From the NCBI GenBank assembly GCA_020059605.1, contig JAGVBT010000141.1:1-58806 (forward strand): 58,806 bases of DNA. Direction: 5' to 3'. Each line of letters starts with the position of its first letter. Within the stretch, counting starts at the first letter, position 1. Of the stretch, positions 44,218-53,333 are shown one piece after another. A program made the position numbers and the translations under genes. Source of the stretch: Deltaproteobacteria bacterium (lineage in GTDB: Bacteria > Desulfobacterota > BSN033 > UBA1163). Under the pieces are notes generated by a model. That model ran no database searches and was not told the DNA's origin. It saw only the letters and a program-made list of their open reading frames with translations.

Positions 44218-45249
44218 TTGAAAGAAACGCAGGTCGTAGACTCGACTCTTCGAGAAGAGACCGCCGAAAAGGTCGTTTTTGACGATCTCCAGTTGGTCAA
44301 CACCCTTTTTGGCGTTCACAGTGAAAATTTAAGACGCATTGCCAGGGCAATCGGTGTCAGGATCAGCGCCAAAGGCAATGCTGCCACCATCCGGGGCGAC
44401 ACACTCGATGTCGCCCTTTCCAAGCGGGTGCTAAACGACCTCTATGGCCTTTTGAAAAAAGGTTATCCTCTCTTTCCCAATGATATCAATTATGCCATCC
44501 GGATGATCTCGGATGACCAATCTGTCTGCTTGGAGGACATCTTTCTCGATACGGTTTACATCTCCTCGAGAAAGAGGGTGATTACGCCAAAGAGCCTTGC
44601 CCAGAAGCGTTACATCGATGCCATTCGGAAATACGATCTCGTGATTGGCATCGGTCCTGCCGGAACGGGAAAGACCTACCTGGCCATGGCCATGGCCGTT
44701 GCCTCGCTGATGAAGCAGGAGGTGGAAAGGATCGTCCTGACCCGCCCCGCAGTCGAAGCAGGCGAAAAACTTGGCTTCCTTCCCGGCACCATGTATGAAA
44801 AGGTCAATCCTTATCTTCGCCCCCTTTATGACGCCCTACACGACATGATGGATTTTGATCGGGCTTCCCGGCTCATCGAGAAAGGGGTGATCGAAGTGGC
44901 CCCCTTGGCCTTCATGAGGGGTAGGACGTTGAACGACTCGTTCGTCATTCTCGACGAAGCCCAGAACACGGGGCCCGAACAGATGAAGATGTTTCTGACC
45001 CGGTTGGGCTTCAGCTCAAAAGCCGTAATCACCGGAGACATCACCCAGGTGGACCTCCCGGACAATAAGGTCTCAGGACTGATTGAAATCCAGTCCATCC
45101 TCAAAGGAATCGAGGGAATCGAATTCGTCTACTTTACCGACAGGGATGTGGTCAGGCATCCCCTGGTACAGGACATCATAAAGGCCTATGAACGGGCGGA
45201 CGAGAGACGCCAGCGATTGAAGCAACAAACCTCTCATGAAAAGGGATGA
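44218..45249 (+). CDS. PhoH-like ATPase
   Basis: 343 aa, TTG start with AAAAGG upstream, immediately after the MITE-like repeat. A small KH-like N-terminal region ([20 protein letters not shown]) precedes the P-loop [18 protein letters not shown] and Walker B-like [16 protein letters not shown], with [10 protein letters not shown] as sensor. PhoH proteins are thought to act as RNA helicase/ATPase partners of YbeY in rRNA processing, and ybeY follows two genes later. The stop overlaps the next start (ATGA). Confidence 0.92.
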   Translation: MKETQVVDSTLREETAEKVVFDDLQLVNTLFGVHSENLRRIARAIGVRISAKGNAATIRGDTLDVALSKRVLNDLYGLLKKGYPLFPNDINYAIRMISDDQSVCLEDIFLDTVYISSRKRVITPKSLAQKRYIDAIRKYDLVIGIGPAGTGKTYLAMAMAVASLMKQEVERIVLTRPAVEAGEKLGFLPGTMYEKVNPYLRPLYDALHDMMDFDRASRLIEKGVIEVAPLAFMRGRTLNDSFVILDEAQNTGPEQMKMFLTRLGFSSKAVITGDITQVDLPDNKVSGLIEIQSILKGIEGIEFVYFTDRDVVRHPLVQDIIKAYERADERRQRLKQQTSHEKG

Positions 45250-47606
45250 TGAAAAAATCTTTTAAAGAACTGGTCCGGCGATTTTTCCCCAGTCAGACGA
45301 CTAATGGCCCGAAAGGCCGTTCATGGAAGAAGAGAATCCAGAACCCCGATGATCAGAAATGGTTCATCGGCATGGGGACGGCTTTCCTCCTGGCCCTTCT
45401 TCTCTCCCCATCCTTCCAGCTCCCCCTCAGGGAATACAAGGTCGGAGACATCGCCACCAAGGAGATTAAATCAACCCAGGACATTTTGGTGGAAGATCGG
45501 CGATCGACCCAAGAAAAACGGGGAGAAGCGGAAAGGTCTGTCTTCTCGGTCTATGACTTCGATCCAAACATCTGGACCGATGTTGAAAACAGGATTCGAT
45601 CCGCTTTCGCCCCTCCCGCCACATCCATGAAAAAGGCGGAGTGGGAAGCCTCCTTCCGCTTCACTCTTTCGGAAAGAGACTGGCAAATCCTGGAAAGGAT
45701 AAAATTCAATCCCTCCGTCGGAGAAACCTCCTTAAAGCTAATCGCCCCGCTTTTAAAGAGAGGAATTGTCAATGATAAGGACGTCCTCGACCCCGATGTC
45801 ACCCGGGGAGTGTCCGTCCGGAACATTCAGACCCGGGAGGAAAAAAGGGATGTTCCCCCTTTCAACTTTTTCGATTTGAAGGAGGCAAAATCCCGGCTCA
45901 GGGCTGATGCGGACAACCTTTCTCCCGCCCTCGGAAAAGAGGCGGCCTCCCTTGCGTTCAAGCTCTCTGAACATGCCCTGAGACCCAACCTCACCTTTAA
46001 CAAGGACGAAACAGAAGTCCGGAAGGTGGAAATAAAAGAGAGGGTTAACCCGGTCTTTTTCCAAATCAAAAGGGGAGAGGTCGTCCTGAGGGCGGGAGAA
46101 CGCGTCCAGGAAGAGCATCTTCTCAAAATCGAAGCCTTAAAAAAAGATAAGGAAAAGAGTCACCTCTTTTCCATCCTCATCGGTTTGGCCCTTCTCACTT
46201 TTTTTATCCTGGCCACCCTGCATGAATATTCGACGAAAAATATCCGCAAGATCTCCCTTTCTACAAAAGACCTCCTCTTTTTTTCCACCACGCTTCTTGG
46301 AGTGATCGGTCTCCTAAAAATTTTCTATCTTATCGCCGATATCCTGGGCGGAGAATTTCTTGCCATCCCCTCCTCTTCTTATACTTACCTCTTCCCTATT
46401 GCCGCCGGCGCCATGCTCATCCGAATCGTCATCAATTCGGAAGTGGCGATTGCCTTCGCAATTCTGGCCAGTTATTTTGCCGCTTCCCTCATGGGTAACC
46501 AGCTCTTTCTCTTCATCTTCACCTTCGCCGGAAGCCTGATCGGCGCCCATAAGGTCGCACGATGCGAACAGAGGTCGATCCTCATCAAGGCGGGAGTCTT
46601 CATCGGCGGGGCGAACGTCTTGATGATCCTCTCTTATAATTTGATGATCGGAACCTTTTTCAAAATGACCCTTCTCTCCGACGTGGTCATGGGTTTTTTA
46701 GGCGGGCTCCTCGCTTCCGTCCTGGTCCTGGGAATGACTCCCATTGTTGAGAGCCTGTTCGGTTATACCACCGATATCAAACTGCTCGAGCTGGCCAACA
46801 TGGACAATCCCCTTCTGAAGGACCTCATCCTCCAGGCGCCCGGCACCTATCACCACAGCATCTTTGTCGCCAGCCTGGCCGAGGCAGGGGCCAAATCGAT
46901 TGCCGCCAACCCTTTGCTCGCCAGAGTCAGCGCCTATTACCACGACATCGGGAAGTTGAAAAAGCCTCTTTACTTCATTGAAAATGCCGGGGGCAGGGAA
47001 AGCAAGCATGACCATCTCACGCCCACCATGTCCAGTCTCATTCTCGCCTCCCATGTGAAGGACGGGGTGGAGATGGCCCGGGAAAACCGTATCGGGGAAC
47101 GGATCATTCACATTATCCAGCAACATCACGGGACGAGCCTGATCACCTTCTTTTATCAGAAAGCAAAGGAGAAGGAGAATCCCGAAATGGATTCGATTGA
47201 TGAGGAGGATTTTCGCTATCCCGGCCCCAAGCCTCAAACCAAGGAGGCGGGAATCGTTATGCTGGCCGATGCCGTAGAAGCCGCTACCCGCACCCTCTCC
47301 GAGCCCACCCCGTCGAGAATCAAGGGGCTGGTGCAGGGCAAGATCCAAAAAATCTTTCTGGATGGACAGCTCGAGAATTGCGAATTGACGCTGAGGGACC
47401 TTCAAAAGATCGAAGAAAGTTTTAACCCCATCCTGAACGCCTTCTTCCACAAGAGGATCGAATACCCGATTCTTCCCTCCCTGGAGCCCAATAGAAAGAA
47501 GAACCATGAAGATCTGGATCCGAAATCGACAAAGACCTATCCCTTTAGACCAAAAAAAGATAAGAAGGGTGGTCAAAAGGATATTGGCCGACTTGGGACT
47601 TCCTGA
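45246..47606 (+). CDS. 7TM-HD family phosphohydrolase (YqfF/PgpH-like cyclic-di-AMP phosphodiesterase family)
   Basis: 786 aa. One N-terminal membrane segment is followed by a large extracytoplasmic 7TMR-HDED domain (about 60-310), seven membrane segments (about 310-510) and a C-terminal HD domain with [34 protein letters not shown] and [13 protein letters not shown]. In PgpH this architecture hydrolyses c-di-AMP; whether this organism uses that messenger cannot be told here. It overlaps phoH by 4 nt and ybeY by 101 nt. Confidence 0.9.
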   Translation: MMKKSFKELVRRFFPSQTTNGPKGRSWKKRIQNPDDQKWFIGMGTAFLLALLLSPSFQLPLREYKVGDIATKEIKSTQDILVEDRRSTQEKRGEAERSVFSVYDFDPNIWTDVENRIRSAFAPPATSMKKAEWEASFRFTLSERDWQILERIKFNPSVGETSLKLIAPLLKRGIVNDKDVLDPDVTRGVSVRNIQTREEKRDVPPFNFFDLKEAKSRLRADADNLSPALGKEAASLAFKLSEHALRPNLTFNKDETEVRKVEIKERVNPVFFQIKRGEVVLRAGERVQEEHLLKIEALKKDKEKSHLFSILIGLALLTFFILATLHEYSTKNIRKISLSTKDLLFFSTTLLGVIGLLKIFYLIADILGGEFLAIPSSSYTYLFPIAAGAMLIRIVINSEVAIAFAILASYFAASLMGNQLFLFIFTFAGSLIGAHKVARCEQRSILIKAGVFIGGANVLMILSYNLMIGTFFKMTLLSDVVMGFLGGLLASVLVLGMTPIVESLFGYTTDIKLLELANMDNPLLKDLILQAPGTYHHSIFVASLAEAGAKSIAANPLLARVSAYYHDIGKLKKPLYFIENAGGRESKHDHLTPTMSSLILASHVKDGVEMARENRIGERIIHIIQQHHGTSLITFFYQKAKEKENPEMDSIDEEDFRYPGPKPQTKEAGIVMLADAVEAATRTLSEPTPSRIKGLVQGKIQKIFLDGQLENCELTLRDLQKIEESFNPILNAFFHKRIEYPILPSLEPNRKKNHEDLDPKSTKTYPFRPKKDKKGGQKDIGRLGTS

Positions 47607-47958
47607 GGCCGAGCTCAGCCTCCTGCTGGTTGACGACAAACAGATTCAGGAACTGAACCATCGCTTCCTCGGCCGGGACAAACCCACCAATGTCCTTGCC
47701 TTCTCCATGAGAGAGGGAGAGTATTCATCACTCCACCCTCACCTCCTTGGCGATCTCGTCATCTCCATCGAAACGGCCAAGCGCCAGTCAAAGCAGTCGG
47801 GTTTGAACGAGATGGAGATGATCACCCTTCTCGTGATTCATGGAATTCTTCACCTTCTCGGATACGAACATGAGGGAACAAAGAAAGAAGCTCGGAAGAT
47901 GGCCGCTAAACAGAAAGAGCTCTTCCGGAAATGCCGGAATATTGGAATATTGGATTGA
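47506..47958 (+). CDS. ybeY: Endoribonuclease YbeY
   Basis: 150 aa. The zinc-binding signature HGILHLLGYEH is diagnostic, and LNHRFLGRDKPTNVLAFSM is the conserved middle. YbeY trims and checks 16S rRNA. Starting at 47506 gives the normal N-terminus (MKIWIRNRQ) but places the first 101 nt inside the HD-protein gene in another frame. An internal start would remove conserved strands, so the overlap is probably real. Confidence 0.92.
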   Translation: MKIWIRNRQRPIPLDQKKIRRVVKRILADLGLPEAELSLLLVDDKQIQELNHRFLGRDKPTNVLAFSMREGEYSSLHPHLLGDLVISIETAKRQSKQSGLNEMEMITLLVIHGILHLLGYEHEGTKKEARKMAAKQKELFRKCRNIGILD

Positions 47959-48058
47959 AGGTATATTGCGTGATGATTAGTCTCCAGAAGTGTGATGGTT
48001 ATCTGCCAATGTCAAACATCCCCGATCTTACCTCCAGGCTATGGTTTCGATAGATGTC

Positions 48059-48439
48059 CTAATCTGTTTTTTCTCGGCTTAGGGGAAGCAAACGAACTCT
48101 TGATTTTTCCTCATCCACCGAAATCAAGGCCCCTTGCCGAAGATTCTCGGCAAACTTATGAAGGATGTTGAGGAGCAAATCCTTTGCATGGTGAGGAGAG
48201 ATGTCTTGTGTTCTGATTTGGATAACGCTTGGACCCTCGGCTTCAGTGACAGCAAGGATTGCTCCGAAGTCGAGGTCATGGGTGAACAGCAGATAACCAT
48301 TTGTTTTAGTCCATAACAAAATCTCGCGATCAGAAGCATTCAACGAGCCGACGGTTGACCAATGGGAGGCGATATGTCCCGCTTCTTCCAACACTGACAC
48401 CCGTGAAGGGGAAAGATTCATATCGATTAGAATCTTCAT
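48059..48439 (-). CDS. DUF5615 PIN-like protein, probable toxin
   Basis: 126 aa. MKILIDMNLSPSRVSVLEEA and the later TNGYLLFTHDLDFGAIL with TQDISP are typical of DUF5615, a Mut7-C/PIN-fold family that pairs with DUF433 proteins. The aspartates at residues 6 and near 55-57 would form the nuclease centre. It overlaps the DUF433 gene by 4 nt, as expected for a toxin-antitoxin operon. Toxicity has to be assumed from family context. Confidence 0.85.
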   Translation of the reverse strand: MKILIDMNLSPSRVSVLEEAGHIASHWSTVGSLNASDREILLWTKTNGYLLFTHDLDFGAILAVTEAEGPSVIQIRTQDISPHHAKDLLLNILHKFAENLRQGALISVDEEKSRVRLLPLSREKTD

Positions 48440-48666
48440 GCAGTAATGACCGGAACGTCTATCTCCTCAACCCGCCATGCGGCGTAGGCAAGGGCTTGGT
48501 CGATGTCTTCCGGCTCCAGGTATGGGTATAACTTCAGAATCTCATCCTTGGTCCGTCCGGATGCCATGAGACCAACAATTGTCCCCGCCGTGACACGGAG
48601 CCCGCGAATGCATGGCTTGCCGCCCATGACGCCCGAATTAAAAGTAATTCGGTTGAGAGTTTTCAT
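48436..48666 (-). CDS. DUF433 protein, probable antitoxin
   Basis: 76 aa from the ATG at 48666, with GGAGG 5 nt upstream; the open frame to 48804 has no ribosome site. ITFNSGVMGGKPCIRGLRVT is the DUF433 signature and TKDEILKLYPYLEPEDI completes the helix-turn-helix-like fold. It likely represses the operon and neutralises the DUF5615 protein encoded directly downstream. Confidence 0.88.
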   Translation of the reverse strand: MKTLNRITFNSGVMGGKPCIRGLRVTAGTIVGLMASGRTKDEILKLYPYLEPEDIDQALAYAAWRVEEIDVPVITA

Positions 48667-48860
48667 ACCTGCCTCCACATCTATGGAATAGGATAGCACG
48701 AAATGAACCCGAACTCCATATCTTAATTTCTCCCCTCCCCTTGCAGTCCCCTCTTCCTTCAAAGATTCTTTTAATCTTAAACCCCGTTGATCATTACCAT
48801 TCATTTATTCTCTACTACCTATCTCCTCATCTCGCCATCTTTTTTTTAGAACCGGCCAGA

Positions 48861-48926
48861 TTTATTATGGAGGCCCGCACCTTTCCCTAAGATCATCAGG
48901 CACGCCCCGCATGAACGTCCCTCATG
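48861..48926 (-). repeat. Copy A of the ~60-bp dispersed GACGTTCATGCGGGGCGTGC repeat
   Basis: Shares a common core with 50832-50890 and 53597-53661. On the - strand the core could be read as GTFMRGVPDD, but here the frame ends soon after and no gene is apparent. Confidence 0.7.
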
Positions 48927-48941
48927 TCCGTCCCTTTTTCC

Positions 48942-49412
48942 CTATGCGGCCATTTCCTCCATCAAGAGGTCATCCTTGATATGGATACAGCCAATCACGC
49001 TCTGGGCCGCAGGGCAGGAAGTCAGGTAGGAAGAGAAGGCTTCCCTGGCCTCCCGTGATTTTCCTGAAGGCACCTTCAAATGGTATTTGACTCTAATCCG
49101 GGTGATCTTCAGAACATTGCTGACATTTTCGATATCCCCTTCAACTTCCGCCTGGTAAAGGTCTTCCGGGGTGGGAATCTGTTGTTCGGCCAGGAACCTG
49201 GCCAGGGTCCCCATCATTCAGGCTGCTGTGGCCGCGACAATATGGTCAAGCGTGGCCGCGTGTTCTTTTTCCGGTTCTATTTTATAGAACCTCTTGATCC
49301 CCCCGTGAACCCCATAATAGATGGGCTCATCGAATCCCTCGACCATGGCTCTTCTTGTCGGACCTTTTTCCCTTACGATTCTGATTCGTGACGTGTGAAC
49401 AATCTCTCCCAT
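48942..49412 (-). CDS. OsmC/Ohr-family redox protein, candidate selenoprotein with in-frame UGA
   Basis: 156 codons counting one in-frame TGA at 49220-49218. AGGAGG precedes the ATG at 49412. Upstream of the TGA lie YYGVHGGIKRFYKIEPEKEH and ATLDHIVAATAA; downstream MMGTLARFLAEQQI continues in the same frame without a gap. In OsmC proteins the peroxidatic cysteine sits exactly here (consensus AAxxAC-x-x-x-TL), so the UGA replaces that cysteine. The second cysteine (LTSCPAAQS) is present. A SECIS-like hairpin follows the UGA. OsmC-like selenoproteins are known. The alternative is a pseudogene with a nonsense mutation, but both halves look well conserved. Confidence 0.8.
49187..49204 (-). promoter_or_regulatory. 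Candidate bacterial SECIS element downstream of the UGA codon
   Basis: In the mRNA, UGGCCA pairs with UGGCCG (one U-G) and leaves the apical loop GGUUCC. The loop starts 20 nt after the UGA, within the spacing known for bacterial SECIS elements, and has G at its first two positions as required. Confidence 0.65.
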
Positions 49413-49518
49413 ACGGCCTCCTTGTTTTTCATGCTTAATGAATTGTGGACCTGCTCTTTACCAAATGCCACCGATCTCCCCTTCGCTCCTATGGATAGCA
49501 TTTTGGAAACTCCCAATA

Positions 49519-49857
49519 TTAAAGAAGCTCCCAATAAGATTGGCTACGCACTGCGTAGCCTTTTGGACCAGCAATTAATTGGGGATATTCGAAGTAGAAC
49601 TTCCTGAAAAACTTCAGATTTTCCAGATTGTAACCAGATCCATACTTGGAGCTCAGCTGCGCTGATAGATCACGAATGAGTCCCTCGCCGTAACCCGCTC
49701 TTCGTTGTCCTTTCTGTTCCTCCTCAACGATCTCCTGCCCGATCAGCCAGTTGGCGACCACCTGTGCGGTGTTTACCGAACGTGCGGCCACCCGCCTGGC
49801 CGATTCCAGAATCTGCCGGACACGTTCATATAATTCCATCTTTCTCTTTCCCGACAT
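49519..49857 (-). pseudogene. Truncated DUF1016 (YhcG-like) N-terminal fragment
   Basis: 112 aa, whereas DUF1016/PDDEXK proteins are about 340 aa. The conserved N-terminal part is intact: VNTAQVVANWLIGQEIVEEE, RRAGYGEGLIRDLSAQLSSK, GSGYNLENLKFFRKFYFEYP. It then departs into an unrelated tail (GPKGYAVRSQSYWELL) containing an 8-bp hairpin GGCTACGC-act-GCGTAGCC (49542-49560). The nuclease domain is missing. It looks like a remnant of a restriction-linked gene. Confidence 0.8.
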
Positions 49858-49989
49858 AGACTCCCTTACCTAACCAGGAGGCATCCCCGTTCTCCTGAAG
49901 TGCTATGGTTAACCCATAATGTGAACCCGTCCCCGATTTCTGACGATATAATCAGTAAAAATTGTAGACCTGATACTCTATCTTCCAAA

Positions 49990-50481
49990 CTACTTTTCTC
50001 CCACATTACGGCAGATCTCGCTTACAAGAGAATCTGAAATCCAAAGTCCGGCATTTTGAATCTTCACAAGAGTCTCCCGAACCGAACTGATGATTCCCCT
50101 TTTTTTACCAAGAAGGACTATTCCGAGGGTCCCAATACAATGGCACTGGAGGGATGTAGCACAACGCCTTGCTTCCCGGTCATCCATAACCGCAAAATAT
50201 TCTGGGTTCTTCAAGGCAAATGAAAGGACGGCGCTTTCCCCATCTCCCAAATCCCATGACGCTACACGAGGATCGATAGTAATATTACCGATTTGCTGTA
50301 TCCAGTTATTAGAAATTAAGGTTTGAGCAGAAAAATCCATTGCTCCCTTTGCCATGACTTCCTTGACCACAGCATCAGGAACAATGATGTCCTCGAACAA
50401 TGTAGGAAGCAAATCTGTGAGGCCGCTTTTAAACAAGCAGATAAGCGGAGAAGCATTGACGACAACACGATTAATCGGCAT
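49990..50481 (-). CDS. DUF3368 PIN-domain protein, probable toxin
   Basis: 163 aa. VVVNASPLICLFKSGLTDLL carries the first PIN residue as Asn in place of the common Asp, as usual in DUF3368. LGDGESAVLSFALKN and FAVMDDREARRCATSL supply further acidic residues, and CIGTLGIVLLGKKRGII is the family's C-terminal part. It overlaps the UPF0175 gene by 11 nt. Such pairs are toxin-antitoxin modules with an RNase toxin. Confidence 0.88.
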   Translation of the reverse strand: MPINRVVVNASPLICLFKSGLTDLLPTLFEDIIVPDAVVKEVMAKGAMDFSAQTLISNNWIQQIGNITIDPRVASWDLGDGESAVLSFALKNPEYFAVMDDREARRCATSLQCHCIGTLGIVLLGKKRGIISSVRETLVKIQNAGLWISDSLVSEICRNVGEK

Positions 50482-50728
50482 TGCGCACGTCTTCCATTAT
50501 TTCATTGGCTGAGGACTGGAAGGGGGAGACTTCAAAGCGAGCCAGCGAAAATATGAAATCGGCCCGTGTGAGGCCAGCGATTTCTGCAGCCTTTTCTTGC
50601 GATACAACCCCCATTTCATACCATTTAACGGCTGCAGCGAGGCGCATCTCGGCTGCGAATTCAGAGGGGCTCTTGCGAATTGCCGAAAACACAGTTTCAG
50701 GCATGTCGAACTTTATAGCAACGGACAT
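50471..50728 (-). CDS. UPF0175 protein, probable antitoxin
   Basis: 85 aa. FDMPETVFSAIRKSPSEFAA and EMRLAAAVKWYEMGVVSQEK with AAEIAGLTRADFIFSLARF match UPF0175, a helix-turn-helix family found with DUF3368. AGGAGG lies upstream of the ATG. It probably neutralises the downstream PIN protein and regulates the operon. Confidence 0.88.
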   Translation of the reverse strand: MSVAIKFDMPETVFSAIRKSPSEFAAEMRLAAAVKWYEMGVVSQEKAAEIAGLTRADFIFSLARFEVSPFQSSANEIMEDVRNAD

Positions 50729-50806
50729 AAATACCTCCTTGTTGCTTATTCTAAATCAATTATAACAAAAAAACCCTTTAGAATCCCCATCCTTTTTTCG
50801 TGGCAG

Positions 50807-51169
50807 TCATGTGGGTGGTTCAAATCTGCCTGGACACCCGCAGTTTTCCCAAAAATCATCCGGCACGCCCCGCATGAACGTCCCTCCTATCCCTTCTGTT
50901 TTTTGTATTTGGTTTGCGTCGGCGGGATGCACTTCTACCCAGATCGCTTCGTCTCTCGCCTCTGTCCTCTTAATACCGATTCCATAATCCCAGCGGGTGG
51001 CATTAGGATATAAATGTGCTACTACATCATCCAGATGCAGACTACCAGTGATTTCCCGAGGATCATTACATGACAATCTGTTCCGGTCTCTTTCTAAAAG
51101 AGCTTGGAGTCCGGCCTGGTAACAATCTCTCACGTCATTTGAGTTAGCCACCGCATCTTGAAATCTCAT
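50807..51169 (-). CDS. Hypothetical partner protein of the downstream ATPase unit
   Basis: 120 aa, starting 7 nt after the stop of the ATPase gene at 51177, so both are likely translated from one message. It opens with MRFQDAVANSNDVRDCYQAG and has an acidic middle (YGIGIKRTEARDEAIWVEVH) that could be a PD-(D/E)xK-type segment (E...D...WVEVH), which is tentative. The last 25 residues (GTFMRGVPDDFWENCGCPG) are encoded by copy B of a dispersed repeat, so the natural C-terminus may have been replaced. Confidence 0.6.
   Translation of the reverse strand: MRFQDAVANSNDVRDCYQAGLQALLERDRNRLSCNDPREITGSLHLDDVVAHLYPNATRWDYGIGIKRTEARDEAIWVEVHPADANQIQKTEGIGGTFMRGVPDDFWENCGCPGRFEPPT
50832..50890 (-). repeat. 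Copy B of the GACGTTCATGCGGGGCGTGC repeat, inside a coding frame
   Basis: Related to 48861-48926 and 53597-53661. Here the repeat is read as the C-terminal residues of the 120-aa protein. Confidence 0.7.
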
Positions 51170-51176
51170 GATCTAT

Positions 51177-52343
51177 TTACCCTCGGGCATTAACAACATT
51201 CGCCACTACGTCGGCCACATGTCCACTGAATTCACTGAGCCCACCCCATCCTGCCTCAGATGCTTCCTTTGAACCGGGGTCCAGACCGGAAATATCATGA
51301 GTGCAACCTGTTTTCTGATCGAAATAATACACACGCGCAATTTTTCCAAGGACCGCATCTGCCATTTCCTTCATAGGATCTGTTTTTCGTGCATTGAAGA
51401 GATCAAGAATCCTGACCGAAGGCGCTTGATGGTCCCGTATTACCTTTAATGCCCATACGACATCGAGGACATGGGGCGAATGCGTTGAAAGACAAACTCG
51501 GTAGCCTCTTGCAAGAAGATCCAGGATCAACAGCAAAACGGCAGAAATAGCGTTCGGATGTAAGCCGGCTTCCGGCTCTTCGATGACAACCCATTCGACG
51601 TCCTGCCGACGGGATACCTTGGTGGGAGGAAGAAGCCAGTAGAATCCCATCAATAGAGGGACAAACTCTCGCTGTCCGGCAGACCACACCATAAAAGGCA
51701 ATGTAGAATCAGCCTCTTTAGCCTTGAGAACGAGTCTTTTCTGTGAACCATAGGTGTCCACACGCAACCCAAAGCCATGAAATACCGTACGATCCAGTAT
51801 CTTTCGGAGTTCGTTCTTAAGGCGGCGAGTTTGCGGAAAAATTTCACCCCCCTCACCGCGGCCCCAACCAGTCTCCATGAGCAAGCGGATTTTTTCACTG
51901 AAATCACGGACAGAGAATGGATCGCTTGCCCCATAATCAGAAAAAGGACGCGGCCACCCTCTTCCAAGTGTTAATACTCTCTGGGCAGGAATAAAAAACA
52001 GGGATTCCTTTTTACTTCTTCTTCGACGTTGAATGAGAGTGGATAATTCAAGCGGTTCACCGTTGTATATGATAGCACTGCTGTTATCTCCAATGCGCCA
52101 TACATCATGCATTCCTTCACCGAGATAAATATCGAGAAAATGACCGATATCCTTATTCCATACCAGCCCATGTGTCCCCATCTCGTCGATCACATATCCT
52201 GTATCCAATAAAAGTCTGAGGAATTGGAGGAAAATGCTCTTTCCTGTTGCCTGGGGTCCAACAAGAACCGTAAGATCTCCGAACTCAACATCTGCGTCTT
52301 CAATCTGTCCAACATTCTTCAACTGCAATCTTGGATTATTCAT
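51177..52343 (-). CDS. AAA ATPase (RecF/OLD-like, AAA_21), probable defence ATPase
   Basis: 388 aa. LQLKNVGQIEDADVEFGDLT and the P-loop VLVGPQATGKS open an ABC-type ATPase; WSAGQREFVPLLMGFYWLLP is the signature-like segment, VVIEEPEAGLHP is Walker B and CLSTHSPHVLDV the switch region. The fold is that of overcoming-lysogenization/RecF-like ATPases frequent in phage-defence operons. No TOPRIM domain is fused; the small protein encoded after it is the only partner. AAAGGAG before the ATG is supplied by the end of a 93-bp repeat. Confidence 0.82.
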   Translation of the reverse strand: MNNPRLQLKNVGQIEDADVEFGDLTVLVGPQATGKSIFLQFLRLLLDTGYVIDEMGTHGLVWNKDIGHFLDIYLGEGMHDVWRIGDNSSAIIYNGEPLELSTLIQRRRRSKKESLFFIPAQRVLTLGRGWPRPFSDYGASDPFSVRDFSEKIRLLMETGWGRGEGGEIFPQTRRLKNELRKILDRTVFHGFGLRVDTYGSQKRLVLKAKEADSTLPFMVWSAGQREFVPLLMGFYWLLPPTKVSRRQDVEWVVIEEPEAGLHPNAISAVLLLILDLLARGYRVCLSTHSPHVLDVVWALKVIRDHQAPSVRILDLFNARKTDPMKEMADAVLGKIARVYYFDQKTGCTHDISGLDPGSKEASEAGWGGLSEFSGHVADVVANVVNARG

Positions 52344-52354
52344 AAAAACATTCT

Positions 52355-52447
52355 CCTTTGTCGCATGCTCTTCAATTGTGAAGTGCGGCGGCGAAACAAT
52401 TCGGAGGCGATATTCTTAGACAACTTAAATACGTCCCCGCCAGTCTT
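52355..52447 (-). repeat. 93-bp direct repeat, copy 1
   Basis: About 91% identical (8 substitutions, no indels) to 53241-53333. It lies immediately upstream of the ATPase gene on the - strand and contributes its ribosome-binding site. Confidence 0.85.
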
Positions 52448-52527
52448 GTGTTGTACCAGAACACCTCCAAGGCTCGATTTCAGGCCCGTGGCTAACGGCT
52501 ACCCGATCAGGCTTTTCACCTACAAGA

Positions 52528-53178
52528 CTACCCCACATATCCGCACACTCCAGTTCGAGGTGAATTAACTACAGGAAGCAGCATATCTTCACCGCATTTG
52601 TGATCCTCCGCACAGTCATCACAAAACCATCCTGCATCCTCATAAATACATTCTGTGCAGATGCGTGTGGCCAGATTATCGCAATTTGAGCATTTAATCT
52701 GGGGTGGATCATTCCTTGCAAGGATCTCCAGGTCACCCGTTTTTATATTGCTTTTAAACTCGGAAAAAACTTTTAGCATAAGTTCTGTGGTACTGCCAAA
52801 ATCATATTCATAGTTTAATCGCATTCCAGGATGCAAAACATACTCAAGTCTCTTGCTTTTTTTTATTTCTTCTCTTCCAATGCGAAAAGCGCTCATATGA
52901 CCACAACATTCGAGCCATATCTCCCTGAGAAAATGGTCCAAATCTTCAAAACGTGCATGGCTTGATACTTTAAGATGCATCCAGTATTCCGGCAGATTAT
53001 GCCCTTCTACAAGGAGATGAAAGAATTTTAGCAAAGAGGTTGACCCCTGGGTAAATTTCTCATCAATCAGGTTTTTTTCTATACATGACTTCAGATGTCT
53101 TGTCATGGCCGATTTACCAAATTCAGATTTACAAAGTGCGCATGTCCCTTTTGATGCTATTCGTGGCCTTCTTGGCAT
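52528..53178 (-). CDS. pRiA4b ORF3-like protein flanked by zinc fingers
   Basis: 216 aa; GGAG is 6 nt before the ATG. An N-terminal C2HC finger (CALCKSEFGKSAMTRHLKSC) is followed by a PRiA4_ORF3-type core: MHLKVSSHARFEDLDHFLRE, WLECCGHMSAF and LNYEYDFGSTTELMLKV. The C-terminal part has treble-clef or B-box-like cysteines (CSNCDNLATRICTEC, FCDDCAEDHKCG). PRiA4_ORF3 proteins are common on mobile elements with unknown function. Both fingers suggest nucleic-acid or protein binding. Confidence 0.75.
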   Translation of the reverse strand: MPRRPRIASKGTCALCKSEFGKSAMTRHLKSCIEKNLIDEKFTQGSTSLLKFFHLLVEGHNLPEYWMHLKVSSHARFEDLDHFLREIWLECCGHMSAFRIGREEIKKSKRLEYVLHPGMRLNYEYDFGSTTELMLKVFSEFKSNIKTGDLEILARNDPPQIKCSNCDNLATRICTECIYEDAGWFCDDCAEDHKCGEDMLLPVVNSPRTGVCGYVG

Positions 53179-53240
53179 TGGAATTCTCCTTTTTTACAAT
53201 TGGTTTTTCAAGCTTAAAGACCTGCCCCTCGATCCTCCTC

Positions 53241-53333
53241 CCTTTGTCGCATGCTCTTCAATTGGGAGGTTCGGCGGCGAAACAATTCGGAGGCAATATT
53301 CTTAAATAACTTAAGTACGTCCCCACCAGTCTT
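53241..53333 (-). repeat. 93-bp direct repeat, copy 2
   Basis: Pairs with 52355-52447. It sits upstream of the zinc-finger protein gene on the - strand. Confidence 0.85.

Noticed and set aside
43441-44319. 292-aa - strand open frame across the Sir2 gene
   Set aside because: Antisense to an intact Sir2 gene and crosses the repeat and the phoH start; no family features.
48942-49412. Two separate small genes meeting at 49217/49218
   Set aside because: They are in one frame, joined by a single TGA, only the upstream part has a ribosome site, and together they make one normal OsmC-family protein.
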